Notes under the pieces: model-generated
Database searches by the model: none
The model's input: only the letters and a program-made list of their open reading frames with translations
What the model was told of the DNA's origin: nothing
Shown: positions 51,953 through 61,477 of the stretch, in pieces
How positions within the stretch are numbered: the stretch's first letter is position 1
How the letters are laid out: each line of letters begins with the position of its first letter
Translations under genes and position numbers: made by a program
Source of the DNA: Brevibacillus brevis NBRC 100599
Lineage (GTDB): Bacteria > Bacillota > Bacilli > Brevibacillales > Brevibacillaceae
Direction of reading: 5' to 3'
DNA: 64,000 nt
Assembly (NCBI RefSeq): GCF_000010165.1
Contig: NC_012491.1
Location: forward strand, 1,606,001 to 1,670,000

Positions 51953-52873
51953 ATGCAGACGTTTCGCGTATTGCTGGAGAATGTCCCTGAGCATTGTGAC
52001 ACGTATCGGGCTATCGTAAATGAGATGACGGAGCGGGTCAACACTGCACCGGTGCGCATTACATACAGGGAGCAAGAAGAGAATGGATACCTCTTGTTCT
52101 ACTTTCAAAGCTGGTGTGAGAGTGAGTATGACGCGCAGACCATCGATTGGGCAAGAGCCTTCGTTGCTCTTACATTAGCCGAATGGGTCATTCAGGTGAA
52201 GGAACCGAAAATCATGGAAGAAATGGCCGCAGACTTACTCGCTGTCGAACAGATGGAAAGCGAGTGGGCGGAAATTTTTCCTTATATTCAACGCATGTGC
52301 CAAGAAGTCGAGCTGGATGGCGGGGAACTGTTAACGGCTACGACACGCAAGGCAAACGTATATCGCAATGTCTTCTCCTATCTGGAGTGGGAGAGAACGA
52401 TCAACGTATTGGGCTTCATCCGTTTTCGACTGCAGGAGCATTGGAACGAGCTGTTCGAACTCGTGGAAACGGGCATTGACGAATATCTGGAAGACAAGCA
52501 ATACCAAGAGTTTGTCGAACTGCTGCGCTATTTCATTGCTGTACAGGAAACCAAGCAGGAAATCGTTCATGTCGTTCCTAGTGTGGACAAACCTTTCCAT
52601 CTTTATGATAAAAAAGGGGATCGTCTTTGGCTTGAACAGTTGGATACGGTTCTGAACATGGACGAACAAAAATGCCGAGACGAGGATTATTTGGTCAGTG
52701 CTTTGGTTACACTGGCTCCTGAGAGTATCGTGCTCCATATGGCTTCGGAAAAGCCTGGGCTTGCACAGACGATCCGCAGTATTTTTGACGGTCGGCTCAT
52801 TACTTGCCACTCTTGTTCCCTTTGTCTATCCGAGCGACGTGTACTTGACGGGAATAATCCCTCTAAACTATAA
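51953..52873 (+). CDS. ytxC: YtxC-like sporulation protein
   Basis: This 306-residue protein matches YtxC: LAEWVIQVKEPKIMEEM, YLEWERTINVLGFIRFRLQEHWNELFELVETGIDEYLEDKQYQEFVELLRYFI, and a C-terminal ITCHSCSLC cysteine cluster. YtxC lies beside thrS in Bacillus too, and here the thrS T-box follows it directly. GGGGGG at 51941-51946 sets the start at 51953 better than at 51947. The molecular role is unknown. Confidence 0.85.
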   Translation: MQTFRVLLENVPEHCDTYRAIVNEMTERVNTAPVRITYREQEENGYLLFYFQSWCESEYDAQTIDWARAFVALTLAEWVIQVKEPKIMEEMAADLLAVEQMESEWAEIFPYIQRMCQEVELDGGELLTATTRKANVYRNVFSYLEWERTINVLGFIRFRLQEHWNELFELVETGIDEYLEDKQYQEFVELLRYFIAVQETKQEIVHVVPSVDKPFHLYDKKGDRLWLEQLDTVLNMDEQKCRDEDYLVSALVTLAPESIVLHMASEKPGLAQTIRSIFDGRLITCHSCSLCLSERRVLDGNNPSKL

Positions 52874-52907
52874 TAGCAAAAACAACTTTACATCGCTTAT
52901 AAATACG

Positions 52908-53158
52908 ATGAGAAGGACACGGACAATAGTAAGGACGCTCTAGAGAGGCGGGCCACAGGCTGGAAGCTCGCTGCGAACTGTTATTGATCTACCACCTTTG
53001 AGTAGCTGCCGGGAACGAAGCGTAGGCTTTTACTATCGGTATGCCGGTTAGATACCGTTACATGGAATGAGGAGTCTGTTTTTGTACGCAGACTTGAAGT
53101 AGGGTGGTAACACGAGAACACACTCGTCCCTTTTTGGGGATGGGTGTTTTTTTATTTT
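52908..53158 (+). promoter_or_regulatory. T-box leader of thrS
   Basis: The leader has the GATGAGAAGGACACGG start of Stem I, the conserved GCTGCGAAC and ACCTTTGAGTAG segments of its distal loop, and the T-box AGGGTGGTAACACG at 53101-53114. The terminator CACACTCGTCCC...GGGGATGGGTGT with a run of seven T lies at 53119-53155. It should read threonyl-tRNA charging and let thrS be transcribed when uncharged tRNA binds. The UGGU of the T-box would pair with a tRNA ending ACCA. I could not fix the specifier codon by eye. Confidence 0.93.
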
Positions 53159-53194
53159 CTCAACCAAAACAGATACAGGAAGGAAGAATCCACA

Positions 53195-55108
53195 GTGGCA
53201 CAAATTCATGTTACTTTCCCAGATGGAGCCGTTCGTCAATACGACGCTGGGATTACTATCGAAGACATCGCAGGCTCCATTAGCTCTAGCCTGAAGAAAA
53301 AGGCAGTAGCTGGTAAAAAAGACGGCAAGGTTGTTGATCTGTACACAGAACTCACAGATGACGCAGCGATTGAAATCGTTACCCTCGATTCTGCCGACGG
53401 GTTGGAAGTATACCGCCATAGTACAGCTCACTTGCTCGCCCAAGCGGTAAAACGTATTTACGGCGCTGAAGTGAAGTTCGGAATCGGTCCTGTGATCGAA
53501 GATGGCTTCTACTACGACATGGATATTCCGGTTTCCCTTTCCCCAGAGGATTTGGGCAAAATCGAAGCAGAAATGGAAAAAATCGTGAAGGAAGACCTGC
53601 CGATTCGCCGCAAAGTTGTAAGCCGCGAAGAAGCAACTGCGATTTTCCAAGAACTGAACGATCACCTGAAGCTGGAGCTGATTCGCGACCTGCCAGAGGA
53701 TGCGACTATCACGCTGTATGAGCAAGGCGAATTTTTCGACCTCTGTCGTGGACCGCACTTGCCGTCCACTGGCTTCATCAAAGCATTCAAGTTGATGAGC
53801 GTGGCAGGTGCATACTGGCGCGGAAAAGCAGAAAACCAAGTTCTGCAACGCGTGTACGGTACAGCTTGGCCGAAAAAAGCAGACATGGATGAATATCTGC
53901 ACTTCATCGAAGAAGCGAAAAAGCGCGATCACCGCAAATTGGGTAAAGAACTGGGCCTGTTCATGTTCTCTGAGGAAGCACCAGGCATGCCGTTCTACCT
54001 GCCAAAAGGTTTCACTGTTCGCAACGAGCTGGAGCAATTCTCCCGCCGTCTGCAACAATTGGCACAATACACAGAAGTGCGCTCACCGTTCCTCATGAAC
54101 GAGCGTCTCTGGAAAGAATCCGGTCACTGGGATCACTACAAAGAGAATATGTACTTCTCAGAAGTAGACAACGCGACTTACGCCTTGAAGCCAATGAACT
54201 GCCCAGGTCACATGCTGATCTATAAAAACGAGATGCATTCGTACCGTGACCTGCCGATCCGTTACTCTGAGTTCGGGCAAGTTCACCGTCATGAGTACTC
54301 CGGGGCGTTGAATGGAATGCTGCGGGTGCGTACCTTCTGCCAGGATGACGCGCACGTGTTTGTCCGTCCTGATCAGATCGCGAGCGAAATCAAAGGCATG
54401 ATCACTTTGATTGACAGCATCTACAAGGTATTTGGCTTCGAATACAGTGTGGCTCTGTCCACTCGTCCGGAAGATTCCATGGGCTCTGATGAGCTGTGGG
54501 AAGCAGCAGAAAGCTCTCTGAAAACAGTGTTGGAAGAGCTCGGCATGGCCTATGAAATTAAAGACGGAGACGGTGCGTTCTACGGACCGAAGATCGACTT
54601 CCAAATTACCGACGCGCTGAAACGCCGTCACCAATGTGGAACGATCCAACTGGACTTCCAAATGCCTGAGAAATTTGACCTGACTTATGTTGGTCAAGAC
54701 AACGAGAAGCACCGTCCAGTTGTTTTGCACCGTGCGATGTACGGCTCCATGGAGCGCTTCATCGGTATCCTGATCGAGCACTACGCAGGTGCATTCCCGA
54801 TTTGGCTGACACCAATCCAAGCACGCATCATGAACATCAGCGAAGTGCACATGCCATATGCAGAACAAGTAAGAGAAAAACTGCAACAAGCCGGTATTCG
54901 TGTAGAGCTGGATGGCCGCAATGAGAAAATCGGCTACAAAATCCGTGAAGCACAAGTTGAAAAAATCCCGTACATGCTGGTCATCGGTGAAAAAGAGGTG
55001 GCTGACGGTACACTGTCCGTCCGTAAACGCGGAGTGGGCGATGAAGGCGCGATGACAGTGGATGCGTTTGTAGAGAAAATCCGCGCTGAAATCAATGAAA
55101 TGAAGTAA
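53195..55108 (+). CDS. thrS: threonyl-tRNA synthetase
   Basis: This 637-residue class II synthetase charges tRNA-Thr. It has the N-terminal TGS domain (VTFPDGAVRQYDAG), the editing domain with HSTAHLLAQAVKRIYG and CRGPHLPSTG, and the catalytic core with MNCPGHM, the class II motif 2 RHEYSGALNGMLRVRTFCQDD and the motif 3 region. The anticodon-binding domain follows (EVHMPYAEQVREKLQQAG). The GTG start 53195 follows AGGAAGG. The length is normal. It is controlled by the T-box upstream. Confidence 0.96.
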   Translation: MAQIHVTFPDGAVRQYDAGITIEDIAGSISSSLKKKAVAGKKDGKVVDLYTELTDDAAIEIVTLDSADGLEVYRHSTAHLLAQAVKRIYGAEVKFGIGPVIEDGFYYDMDIPVSLSPEDLGKIEAEMEKIVKEDLPIRRKVVSREEATAIFQELNDHLKLELIRDLPEDATITLYEQGEFFDLCRGPHLPSTGFIKAFKLMSVAGAYWRGKAENQVLQRVYGTAWPKKADMDEYLHFIEEAKKRDHRKLGKELGLFMFSEEAPGMPFYLPKGFTVRNELEQFSRRLQQLAQYTEVRSPFLMNERLWKESGHWDHYKENMYFSEVDNATYALKPMNCPGHMLIYKNEMHSYRDLPIRYSEFGQVHRHEYSGALNGMLRVRTFCQDDAHVFVRPDQIASEIKGMITLIDSIYKVFGFEYSVALSTRPEDSMGSDELWEAAESSLKTVLEELGMAYEIKDGDGAFYGPKIDFQITDALKRRHQCGTIQLDFQMPEKFDLTYVGQDNEKHRPVVLHRAMYGSMERFIGILIEHYAGAFPIWLTPIQARIMNISEVHMPYAEQVREKLQQAGIRVELDGRNEKIGYKIREAQVEKIPYMLVIGEKEVADGTLSVRKRGVGDEGAMTVDAFVEKIRAEINEMK

Positions 55109-55123
55109 GAGCGTTTAGAAGTA

Positions 55124-55155
55124 AAGCCGCCCTGAAGTTTCGGGCGGCTTTTTTT
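55124..55155 (+). terminator. terminator of thrS
   Basis: AAGCCGCCC loops to CGGGCGGCTT and is followed by a T run. Confidence 0.85.
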
Positions 55156-55156
55156 C

Positions 55157-55185
55157 AGTAAACGTTTACTTGATACGTTTACTTG
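55157..55185. promoter_or_regulatory. AGTAAACGTTTACT palindrome and repeat
   Basis: The palindrome AGTAAACGTTTACT (55157-55170) is followed by a second ACGTTTACTTG 13 bp on (55175-55185). They lie upstream of the chemoreceptor gene and may bind its regulator. The GTTTAC half-site also occurs in the MerR operator at 45556. Confidence 0.4.
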
Positions 55186-55256
55186 GAAAAAAGAACGGGA
55201 AAAGGATGTAGAGTAAGTATCCTTATCGACATCAAGAAGAACAGCGGGGGATTCGC

Positions 55257-57311
55257 ATGCGGGTAAGCATTAAGCAAAGACTGATAGCAGCATTTCTTGC
55301 CATTATTTTAATCCCGATTGGGGTGATTAGCTCATTTGTATATGTCAGTATGGAGGAGCGAATCCAGTCTTATTTTATTGAATCCTCGACAAAAGAAGTG
55401 GCTCAGGTAGACAACGCGATTAACTTGTATTTCGACTCGATTCGTGAAAACGTCAACCTGATAGCAGGCAGTCCCTTACTAAAGAGTGCAGATAACACCA
55501 TCACGACGTATATGGACAAACCAACCAAAACCAAGCATACCCCCCTGCAAAATGGCGGGGTAGAGGCCGCTATTTTTCAAGATTTCCTGCGATTTGTCGA
55601 TTCTCATCCGAATACTGCCTTTATTTATTTAGCGACAAAATACGGAGGATACATACAGTGGCCGACAGATGATGTCATCGCGAATTACGATCCGCGTACA
55701 AGGGATTGGTACAAAAAACCAATGGAGAATCCCGGAAAAGTGATCACAACAGATCCTTATCTCTATTTGGGCGATAACAGTATCGTGATCAGTAACGTGA
55801 CGACGTTAAAGGATGACAAGGGTGAACCATTGGGCGTTGTTGGACTGGATGTGAATTTAAAAGGGCTAACCGATATTTTGAAAGAAATTAAGATTGGGAA
55901 AACGGGTTATCTCATGTTGGTGGGCAAAGACGGAACGATTTTAGCTGATCCCAAGAACCCCGAGCTCAATTCGAAAAACCTGAAAGATACCCAAATTCCT
56001 GAATTGGCCGCTATTGCAGAGAATACCCCCAGCAGCTTTGCGGTCACAATGAACGATACCGAGTATTTGGCAAACGTCTTTACTTCCAGCAAAACCGGTT
56101 GGAAATATATTTCGTTTATCGAAAAAGCTGAGCTCTCTGCTGAAGCCAATCAAATCGGTTTCACCATCGGGGCATTAAGTATTTTGTTTGCCTTACTAGC
56201 GGCAGTGGCTTCTGTTCTTTTCTCGCATAAATTTACCAAGCCATTGCTTGCCATCGTTGACCAGATTGCACAGATCGGTCGTGGTGACTTTACCGCGGAA
56301 TTGCCCAAAAACCTTTTGGATAGAAAAGACGAAATCGGTATGCTTGGTCATAGCATTCAGGTGATGCAAGTATCCATCCAAGGACTCATTCGGGAAGTTC
56401 AAAAAGCGGTGAACACCCTTTCTACTTCGTCAGACAACATATCGGTTCGCATGGCGGACAATGTAGATACTGCGAACAAAATATCTACCACGATACAGGA
56501 AGTAGCGAGCGGGGCGCAAAATCAGCTCCGAGGTACAGAAGAATCCGCAAGAGCGATGGAAGAAATGTCGATCGGCATCCAACGTGTGGCGGAGACAACC
56601 TCCATTATCTCGGAATCATCTACAAGTACGGCGGATGAAGCGCAGCTAGGAAACCAGTCCATCCAAAAGGCTATCCAGCAAATGGACTCCATCCGTGGCT
56701 CTGTGGAACATTCTGTATCCGTCGTCAAGCAATTGGGTGAGCGTTCCAAAGAAATTGTGCAAATCATTGACGTGATAACAGGAATTGCCTCTCAAACGAA
56801 TCTGCTTGCTCTGAATGCAGCCATTGAAGCTGCTCGTGCGGGAGAGCATGGACGAGGTTTTGCTGTCGTAGCAGATGAAGTGAGAAAGCTCGCAGAACAA
56901 TCTGATGAGTCTGCTCGACAAATCGCCAACCTGATTCAGGAGATCCAAACAGATACGAACATGGCGGTCAACTCGATGGATTCCGTCAATCAAGATGTTC
57001 AGGTTGGATTGTCTACGGTACTGGAGTCAGGAGAAGCCTTCCAACGCATCTTGCAAGAAATTCAACAGATAACCGATCAAATTCAAGAGGTATCTGCTGT
57101 CTCTGAACAGATGTCCGCCGGATCGGAACAAGTAGCGGCATCTGTGGACGAGACTGCCCAAATCGCAAGGGTTTCAGCGCACAATGCTGAAAATCTGGCG
57201 GCTTCCTCCAAAGGTCAGTTGGCCACAATGGAAGAGTTTGCCGTTTCATTTGAATCATTGAACCAGATGGCTCGCGAACTGGAAAGAATGATTCGCAAAT
57301 TTAAGATATAA
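55257..57311 (+). CDS. methyl-accepting chemotaxis protein
   Basis: This 684-residue transmembrane chemoreceptor has membrane helix 1 at about residues 10-30 and an extracellular double-Cache sensor at about 35-290, with [12 protein letters not shown] and [16 protein letters not shown]. Helix 2 lies at about 300-320, followed by a HAMP domain and a long cytoplasmic coiled coil whose hairpin tip reads [26 protein letters not shown]. It signals to CheA/CheW. dCache sensors often bind amino acids, but the ligand is not predictable. ATG 55257 follows GGGGGA. Confidence 0.92.
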   Translation: MRVSIKQRLIAAFLAIILIPIGVISSFVYVSMEERIQSYFIESSTKEVAQVDNAINLYFDSIRENVNLIAGSPLLKSADNTITTYMDKPTKTKHTPLQNGGVEAAIFQDFLRFVDSHPNTAFIYLATKYGGYIQWPTDDVIANYDPRTRDWYKKPMENPGKVITTDPYLYLGDNSIVISNVTTLKDDKGEPLGVVGLDVNLKGLTDILKEIKIGKTGYLMLVGKDGTILADPKNPELNSKNLKDTQIPELAAIAENTPSSFAVTMNDTEYLANVFTSSKTGWKYISFIEKAELSAEANQIGFTIGALSILFALLAAVASVLFSHKFTKPLLAIVDQIAQIGRGDFTAELPKNLLDRKDEIGMLGHSIQVMQVSIQGLIREVQKAVNTLSTSSDNISVRMADNVDTANKISTTIQEVASGAQNQLRGTEESARAMEEMSIGIQRVAETTSIISESSTSTADEAQLGNQSIQKAIQQMDSIRGSVEHSVSVVKQLGERSKEIVQIIDVITGIASQTNLLALNAAIEAARAGEHGRGFAVVADEVRKLAEQSDESARQIANLIQEIQTDTNMAVNSMDSVNQDVQVGLSTVLESGEAFQRILQEIQQITDQIQEVSAVSEQMSAGSEQVAASVDETAQIARVSAHNAENLAASSKGQLATMEEFAVSFESLNQMARELERMIRKFKI

Positions 57312-57327
57312 GAATGCATAGCGGGAA

Positions 57328-57364
57328 GAGTACGAATGTCAGGAGGAATTCGTACTCTTTTTTT
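57328..57364 (+). terminator. terminator of the chemoreceptor gene
   Basis: GAGTACGAAT pairs with ATTCGTACTC and runs into TTTTTTT. Confidence 0.83.
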
Positions 57365-57517
57365 GCAAAGCGAACCCATTTATGCCACAATGTGCTGTTT
57401 GCGTTTGAAAATTTGGCGATTTCGATTTAAGATAATAGACTGGAACGAAGTCGAAATACGGTATGATGAAGATGAAGGGGAAAAGTCGTCCTATAGATAA
57501 AAGGAGAGTGAACAGCT

Positions 57518-58537
57518 ATGCCAGATAAAGTGCTTGATTTACGGAACCGTCCTCTCCGAGATTTACGAATATCTGTTACCGATAAATGTAATTTTCGTTG
57601 CCGTTATTGCATGCCTGCCGATATTTTTGGACCGGATTTTGAGTTTTTGCCGCAAAGCAAGTTGCTGACCTTTGAGGAAATTACCCGTTTGACCCAGATC
57701 TTTACTTCGCTTGGAGTCGGGAAAATCCGCATTACCGGCGGAGAGCCATTAATGCGCCGAAATTTGCCTGAATTGATTCGAATGATACGTGAAGTAGAAG
57801 GCGTTCAAGATATTGCGATGACGACCAACGGCTCTCTCTTGTCGCGCCATGCGCAAGCACTAAAAGAAGCAGGTCTGGATCGGGTCACGGTCAGCCTGGA
57901 TAGCTTGGATAATGAGCGCTTTGGGATGTTGAATGGAAGAGGCTATCAGGTCGATTCTGTACTGGATGGGATTCGTGTTGCAGCAGATGCTGGGCTTTCG
58001 ATCAAGATCAACATGGTGGTACAGCGCGGAGTCAATGATCAAGATATTTTGCCGATGGCACGGTACTTCCGTGAGCAAGGGCACACCCTTCGATTCATTG
58101 AATTCATGGATGTGGGGAACAGTAACGGCTGGCGGCTGGATCAAGTCGTACCTTCCCGTGAAATCGTGCGTATGATCCATGAAGAGATGCCGCTGGTAGC
58201 GACCGAAGCGAACTACTATGGAGAGGTGGCTTCTCGCTATCGCTATGAGGGATCCAACCAGGAAATCGGGTTGATCTCATCGGTGACCCAAGCTTTTTGC
58301 TCCACTTGTACGCGGGCTCGCCTGTCGGCAGAAGGGAAATTGTACAATTGTCTCTTCGCTTCATCCGGAGATGATTTGCGCGAACCAGTCCGCGATGGAC
58401 GCACGGATGAAGAGATTCGCGAGCTGATACGTGCGATATGGGAGCGGCGTGACGTGCGCTACTCGGAGGAACGACTAAGTGAAACGCCTGGTCTCGACAA
58501 GCGTGAAAAGGTCGAAATGTCCCATATCGGGGGATAA
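57518..58537 (+). CDS. moaA: GTP 3',8-cyclase (molybdenum cofactor)
   Basis: This 339-residue radical SAM enzyme converts GTP to 3',8-cyclo-GTP in molybdenum cofactor synthesis. The first cluster is CNFRCRYC at about residues 24-31, the SAM site ITGGEPLMR near 73, the C-terminal second cluster [11 protein letters not shown]...LYNCLF, and the essential C-terminal Gly-Gly is present (HIGG). The start follows AAGGAGAG. No other moa genes are adjacent, so it is a single-gene unit here. The infC promoter begins right after its stop. Confidence 0.95.
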
Positions 58538-58550
58538 TTAGGTATTAGCC

Positions 58551-58579
58551 TTGACAAAACCCAAGCTACCTTGTAATAT
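58551..58579 (+). promoter_or_regulatory. vegetative promoter of infC-rpmI-rplT
   Basis: TTGACA (58551-58556), 17 bp, TAATAT (58574-58579): a near-consensus housekeeping promoter 13 bp after the moaA stop codon. Confidence 0.85.
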
Positions 58580-58585
58580 AAATTG

Positions 58586-58788
58586 CGTGTATAAACAACA
58601 CTTCATACTTCGAGAACAAGCAGAGGCGCCCAGCTTCTCACCTGGGTCGACGTCGTATACGACTGTTGACAGGTAACTCTTACGCAAGGATCTTCGGATC
58701 CGATGAAATTGCTTAGGTGAGATATGTGCGGGCGCAGAATGCGTTCGCACATTTTTGTTCCTTCTCGAAATTGACGGGGGTGGCAAGT
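58586..58788 (+). ncRNA. L20 leader upstream of infC
   Basis: This structured leader lies where the Bacillus L20 leader is found. It contains the UUCG hairpin GGATCTTCGGATCC (58688-58701) and ends in a terminator hairpin TGTGCG...CGCACA followed by ATTTTTG (58725-58756). In Bacillus ribosomal protein L20 binds this leader and favours termination, so that excess L20 lowers its own operon. The boundaries are approximate. Confidence 0.82.
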
Positions 58789-59310
58789 ATTAGCAAGGAT
58801 CAAATGTTAATTAACGAAGCGATCCGTGCCCGTGAAGTCCGTTTAATCGGTGCTGACGGGAGCCAATTGGGAGTCGTACCTTTTAGGGAAGCATTGCGCA
58901 TTGCCCAGGAAGCTGAATTGGATCTGGTAAACGTTGCTCCTACAGCCAAGCCGCCTGTATGCCGTATCATGGACTATGGAAAGTTCAAATACGAGCAGGC
59001 GAAAAAGGAAAAAGAAGCGCGTAAAAACCAGAAGATCATCGAGCTGAAAGAAGTGCGTTTTTCTTCTAACATCGAGGAACACGATTTTCAAACAAAGCTT
59101 CGCAACGTCCGCAAGTTCTTGGAGGATCAACACAAGGTGAAGTGTACGATCCGTTTCCGTGGACGTGAAATCACCCACTCCGAAATTGGACTAGGCGTTA
59201 TGGAACGTGTAGCTGCCCAGTGTGAAGATCTCGCTGCGCCTGAGCGCAAGCCGAAGATCGAGGGCCGCAGCATGATCATGATTCTGGCTCCGAAAGCGGA
59301 AAAGCAGTAA
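58789..59310 (+). CDS. infC: translation initiation factor IF-3, ATT start
   Basis: This 173-residue IF-3 binds the 30S subunit and checks the start codon. The N-domain begins [28 protein letters not shown], then a lysine-rich linker and the C-domain with [13 protein letters not shown]. The start at ATT 58789 is chosen because GGGGGTGG lies 5 nt upstream and the protein then begins as in Bacillus; GTG 58780 is possible but touches the ribosome binding site. Start codons such as AUU in infC are known to give IF-3 control of its own translation. Confidence 0.93.
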   Translation: MSKDQMLINEAIRAREVRLIGADGSQLGVVPFREALRIAQEAELDLVNVAPTAKPPVCRIMDYGKFKYEQAKKEKEARKNQKIIELKEVRFSSNIEEHDFQTKLRNVRKFLEDQHKVKCTIRFRGREITHSEIGLGVMERVAAQCEDLAAPERKPKIEGRSMIMILAPKAEKQ

Positions 59311-59340
59311 GATAGTAGTTTAGACAGGAGGATTTTTCAG

Positions 59341-59538
59341 ATGCCTAAAATGAAAACCAACAAGGCCGCTGCGAAACGTTTCAAAAAGACTGGAAGCGGC
59401 CAATTGAAGCGCGACCGTGCGTTTGGTAGCCACTTGTTCGCTAACAAATCGACGAAAGCTAAGCGCCACCTGCGCAAAGCTGCACTCGTTTCCAAAGGCG
59501 ATCAAAAACGTATTGAGCAAATGCTCACTTACCTGTAA
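59341..59538 (+). CDS. rpmI: ribosomal protein L35
   Basis: The 65-residue bL35 of the large subunit begins [28 protein letters not shown] and has the usual basic tail ending in MLTYL. AGGAGG precedes the start. It is second in the infC-rpmI-rplT operon, 30 bp after infC. Confidence 0.97.
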
Positions 59539-59629
59539 GTTTTTCTTTATTACACACCATTACGCAGCATGAGCTCCCTAAGCGCCTAGCAGTAGGCCGC
59601 CATGCTGGAAAGACCAGGAGGAGTTTAGT

Positions 59630-59989
59630 ATGCCAAGAGTAAAAGGTGGCATTGTTACACGCCGTCGTCATAAGAAAATCCTGAAGCTGGCGAAAGGATA
59701 CTTCGGTTCCAAACATCGCCTGTTTAAATCCGCTAATGCGCAGGTAATGAAATCCCTGCTGTATGCATACCGTGACCGTCGTCAAAAGAAACGTGATTTC
59801 CGCAAACTGTGGATCACTCGTATTAACGCACAAGCTCGCATGAACGGTCTGTCCTACAGCCGTTTGATGCACGGCCTGAAAGTTGCTGGCATCGAAGTTA
59901 ACCGCAAAATGCTGGCTGACTTGGCTGTTAACGACAAAGCTGCGTTCAACGAACTGGCAACAGTTGCAAAAAGCAAACTGAACGCTTAA
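59630..59989 (+). CDS. rplT: ribosomal protein L20
   Basis: The 119-residue bL20 helps assemble the large subunit and represses its own operon through the leader at 58586. The basic N-terminal extension ([33 protein letters not shown]) and the RNA-binding C-domain ([23 protein letters not shown]) are complete. AGGAGG precedes ATG 59630. A terminator follows. Confidence 0.97.
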   Translation: MPRVKGGIVTRRRHKKILKLAKGYFGSKHRLFKSANAQVMKSLLYAYRDRRQKKRDFRKLWITRINAQARMNGLSYSRLMHGLKVAGIEVNRKMLADLAVNDKAAFNELATVAKSKLNA

Positions 59990-60002
59990 TTTTTGAATAG
60001 AA

Positions 60003-60041
60003 GAGCCGATCTTCCCGATTGAGGGCAAGGTTGGCTTTTTT
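60003..60041 (+). terminator. terminator of the infC operon
   Basis: AGCCGATCTTCCC folds on GGGCAAGGTTGGCT with mismatches and runs into TTTTTT. Confidence 0.75.
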
Positions 60042-60147
60042 GTTGTGGTCTAGAGCGCAAAATCAAACGAATAGCATCCTACACCTGTCCACACGCTATC
60101 AATCTCCTTGTCATATCTTATAGCAAAGATAGAAGGAGGTGAGTGGC

Positions 60148-60513
60148 ATGGCAGAATTACGAGTAAGCCTATGGGCAGGTCGAAACTTTGAAGCTCGTCG
60201 TATTCGTTTTCGTAGACGTGGGGTAGCAGTTAGACAGTGTCAGGCTCTTGAATTCAATGACGTACTGTCGAGTTTTCGATTACGAGCAGGGAATAATGGC
60301 CGAGTGACACTCGTTCTGTTTTCAGGAACCGCTTATCAAGGCGATTTTCGTGTCTTTCGGGGCAATCGAGATATTGCCAACCTCGGTAATTTTGGCTTCA
60401 ATAATCGTACCTCGTCGTTCATTTTTGTGGGACGAAATCTGACTACTTCTCAAATCAGGGAGATTCAACGGACGAGAACAGCACCGAGAAACGTGGTAGA
60501 AATCAGAACGTAG
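60148..60513 (+). CDS. beta/gamma-crystallin-like calcium-binding protein
   Basis: This 121-residue basic protein has two copies of the beta/gamma-crystallin calcium motif N/D-N/D-x-x-S-S: NDVLSS at 37-42 and NNRTSS at 85-90. Each follows a Greek-key half (LWAGRNFEARRIRF and LFSGTAYQGDFRVFRG). It has no signal peptide. The fold call is mine from the motif spacing. ATG 60148 follows AAGGAGGTG; a GTG at 60139 overlaps that site. Crystallin-like proteins in spore formers have been linked to spore or coat structures, but the role here is unknown. Confidence 0.7.
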   Translation: MAELRVSLWAGRNFEARRIRFRRRGVAVRQCQALEFNDVLSSFRLRAGNNGRVTLVLFSGTAYQGDFRVFRGNRDIANLGNFGFNNRTSSFIFVGRNLTTSQIREIQRTRTAPRNVVEIRT

Positions 60514-60538
60514 AAAGAGAAGTTTGAGTCAAAGAAAA

Positions 60539-60568
60539 AACAACCGAGCTCACATTCGGTTGTTTTTC
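60539..60568. terminator. bidirectional terminator
   Basis: AACAACCGA...TCGGTTGTT with flanking A and T runs lies between convergent genes. Confidence 0.83.
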
Positions 60569-60577
60569 TATTTCTAT

Positions 60578-61264
60578 TCAACAAATGATTCGTTGGCGAA
60601 TAGCGTCTGCCACACCCTGTGCGCGATTTTGTACACCGAGCTTTTTTAAGGCGGACTTGATGTAATCCTGCACGGTAAACTCACTAATTCCCATCCAGCT
60701 CGCCATCTCCTTAACGCTTTCGCCCCATGACATCCGCTGCATGACTTCGACTTCTCTGCGTGAGAGCTTGACGGTTTTAGGGCGAAGGGAGTCGGTTGCC
60801 AATACTTTGCCCAGCATCGAGCAGTATGCGCTCAAAGATTGTACCAATGGATGGTTGATGCCAGAACAGCCATCCTGATGCCAGGAAATACCGGCGTAGC
60901 CGAGTACATTAGGTCCATAGCTGATAGGGAGAATGAGCGCATAAGGGGCGCCGTACACTAAATGGGGCGGTAACTCACGAATCGCCTCAGAATCTAGTAG
61001 TACGGCTCTCTGTTCACGGATCGCCTGCTGGATAAGGGGCATATTGCGCAAGTCCACCCGGATATTTCGGATGGAGCATAACTCTTGGTCAAGGATCGAC
61101 CATAGTCCCTCACCCGTTTGACTGAGCGTGGAGTAATTGCACAGAATGGCTCCCGTAAAAGGAAAGAGATCCACGAAACCGCGTACAGCAAGCACTAGTT
61201 TCTCCTCGTAATATGCCGTTTCTTCGATTCGATCGATGTACATGTTCAGCTCTGGACTGACCAT
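60578..61264 (-). CDS. LuxR-family regulator with sensor domain
   Basis: This 228-residue regulator has a GAF-like N-terminal domain (about 10-150) and a C-terminal LuxR helix-turn-helix (LSRREVEVMQRMSWGESVKEMASWMGISEFTVQDYIKSALKKLGVQNRAQGV). The sensor ligand is unknown. It is divergent from the R2lox-like gene at 61478, with a palindrome GAACGACCGTTC at 61320-61331 between them, so regulation of that gene is plausible. Confidence 0.82.
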   Translation of the reverse strand: MVSPELNMYIDRIEETAYYEEKLVLAVRGFVDLFPFTGAILCNYSTLSQTGEGLWSILDQELCSIRNIRVDLRNMPLIQQAIREQRAVLLDSEAIRELPPHLVYGAPYALILPISYGPNVLGYAGISWHQDGCSGINHPLVQSLSAYCSMLGKVLATDSLRPKTVKLSRREVEVMQRMSWGESVKEMASWMGISEFTVQDYIKSALKKLGVQNRAQGVADAIRQRIIC

Positions 61265-61319
61265 GGAGTGATTGCCACCTCCATTTGAGTGATAAACACC
61301 CCCTGATTTTTGGGGATAT

Positions 61320-61331
61320 GAACGACCGTTC
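61320..61331. promoter_or_regulatory. GAACGACCGTTC palindrome
   Basis: GAACG and CGTTC around AC lie between the divergent LuxR and R2lox-like genes and could be a LuxR-type operator. The site is short, so chance is possible. Confidence 0.3.
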
Positions 61332-61477
61332 AGCCTGACCTATAATCAACCTACAGCGCCTTCATTTTATCAAACCGCAGATCGGAGCGTAAAGAATGGA
61401 ATTGGTATAAATTAACAACTTCACAACTTCTTTCATTCATTCGAAATAGAAGGCGTATCAGAAAAAAGAAAGGTTGG

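Noticed and set aside
53048-54067. Long minus-strand frame of 339 codons inside thrS.
   Set aside because: It is antisense to a highly conserved gene and its T-box leader, rich in Phe, Cys and His, with no family pattern.
58717-58788. N-terminal extension of IF-3 from ATG 58717.
   Set aside because: The extension is encoded by the L20 leader terminator and does not match IF-3.
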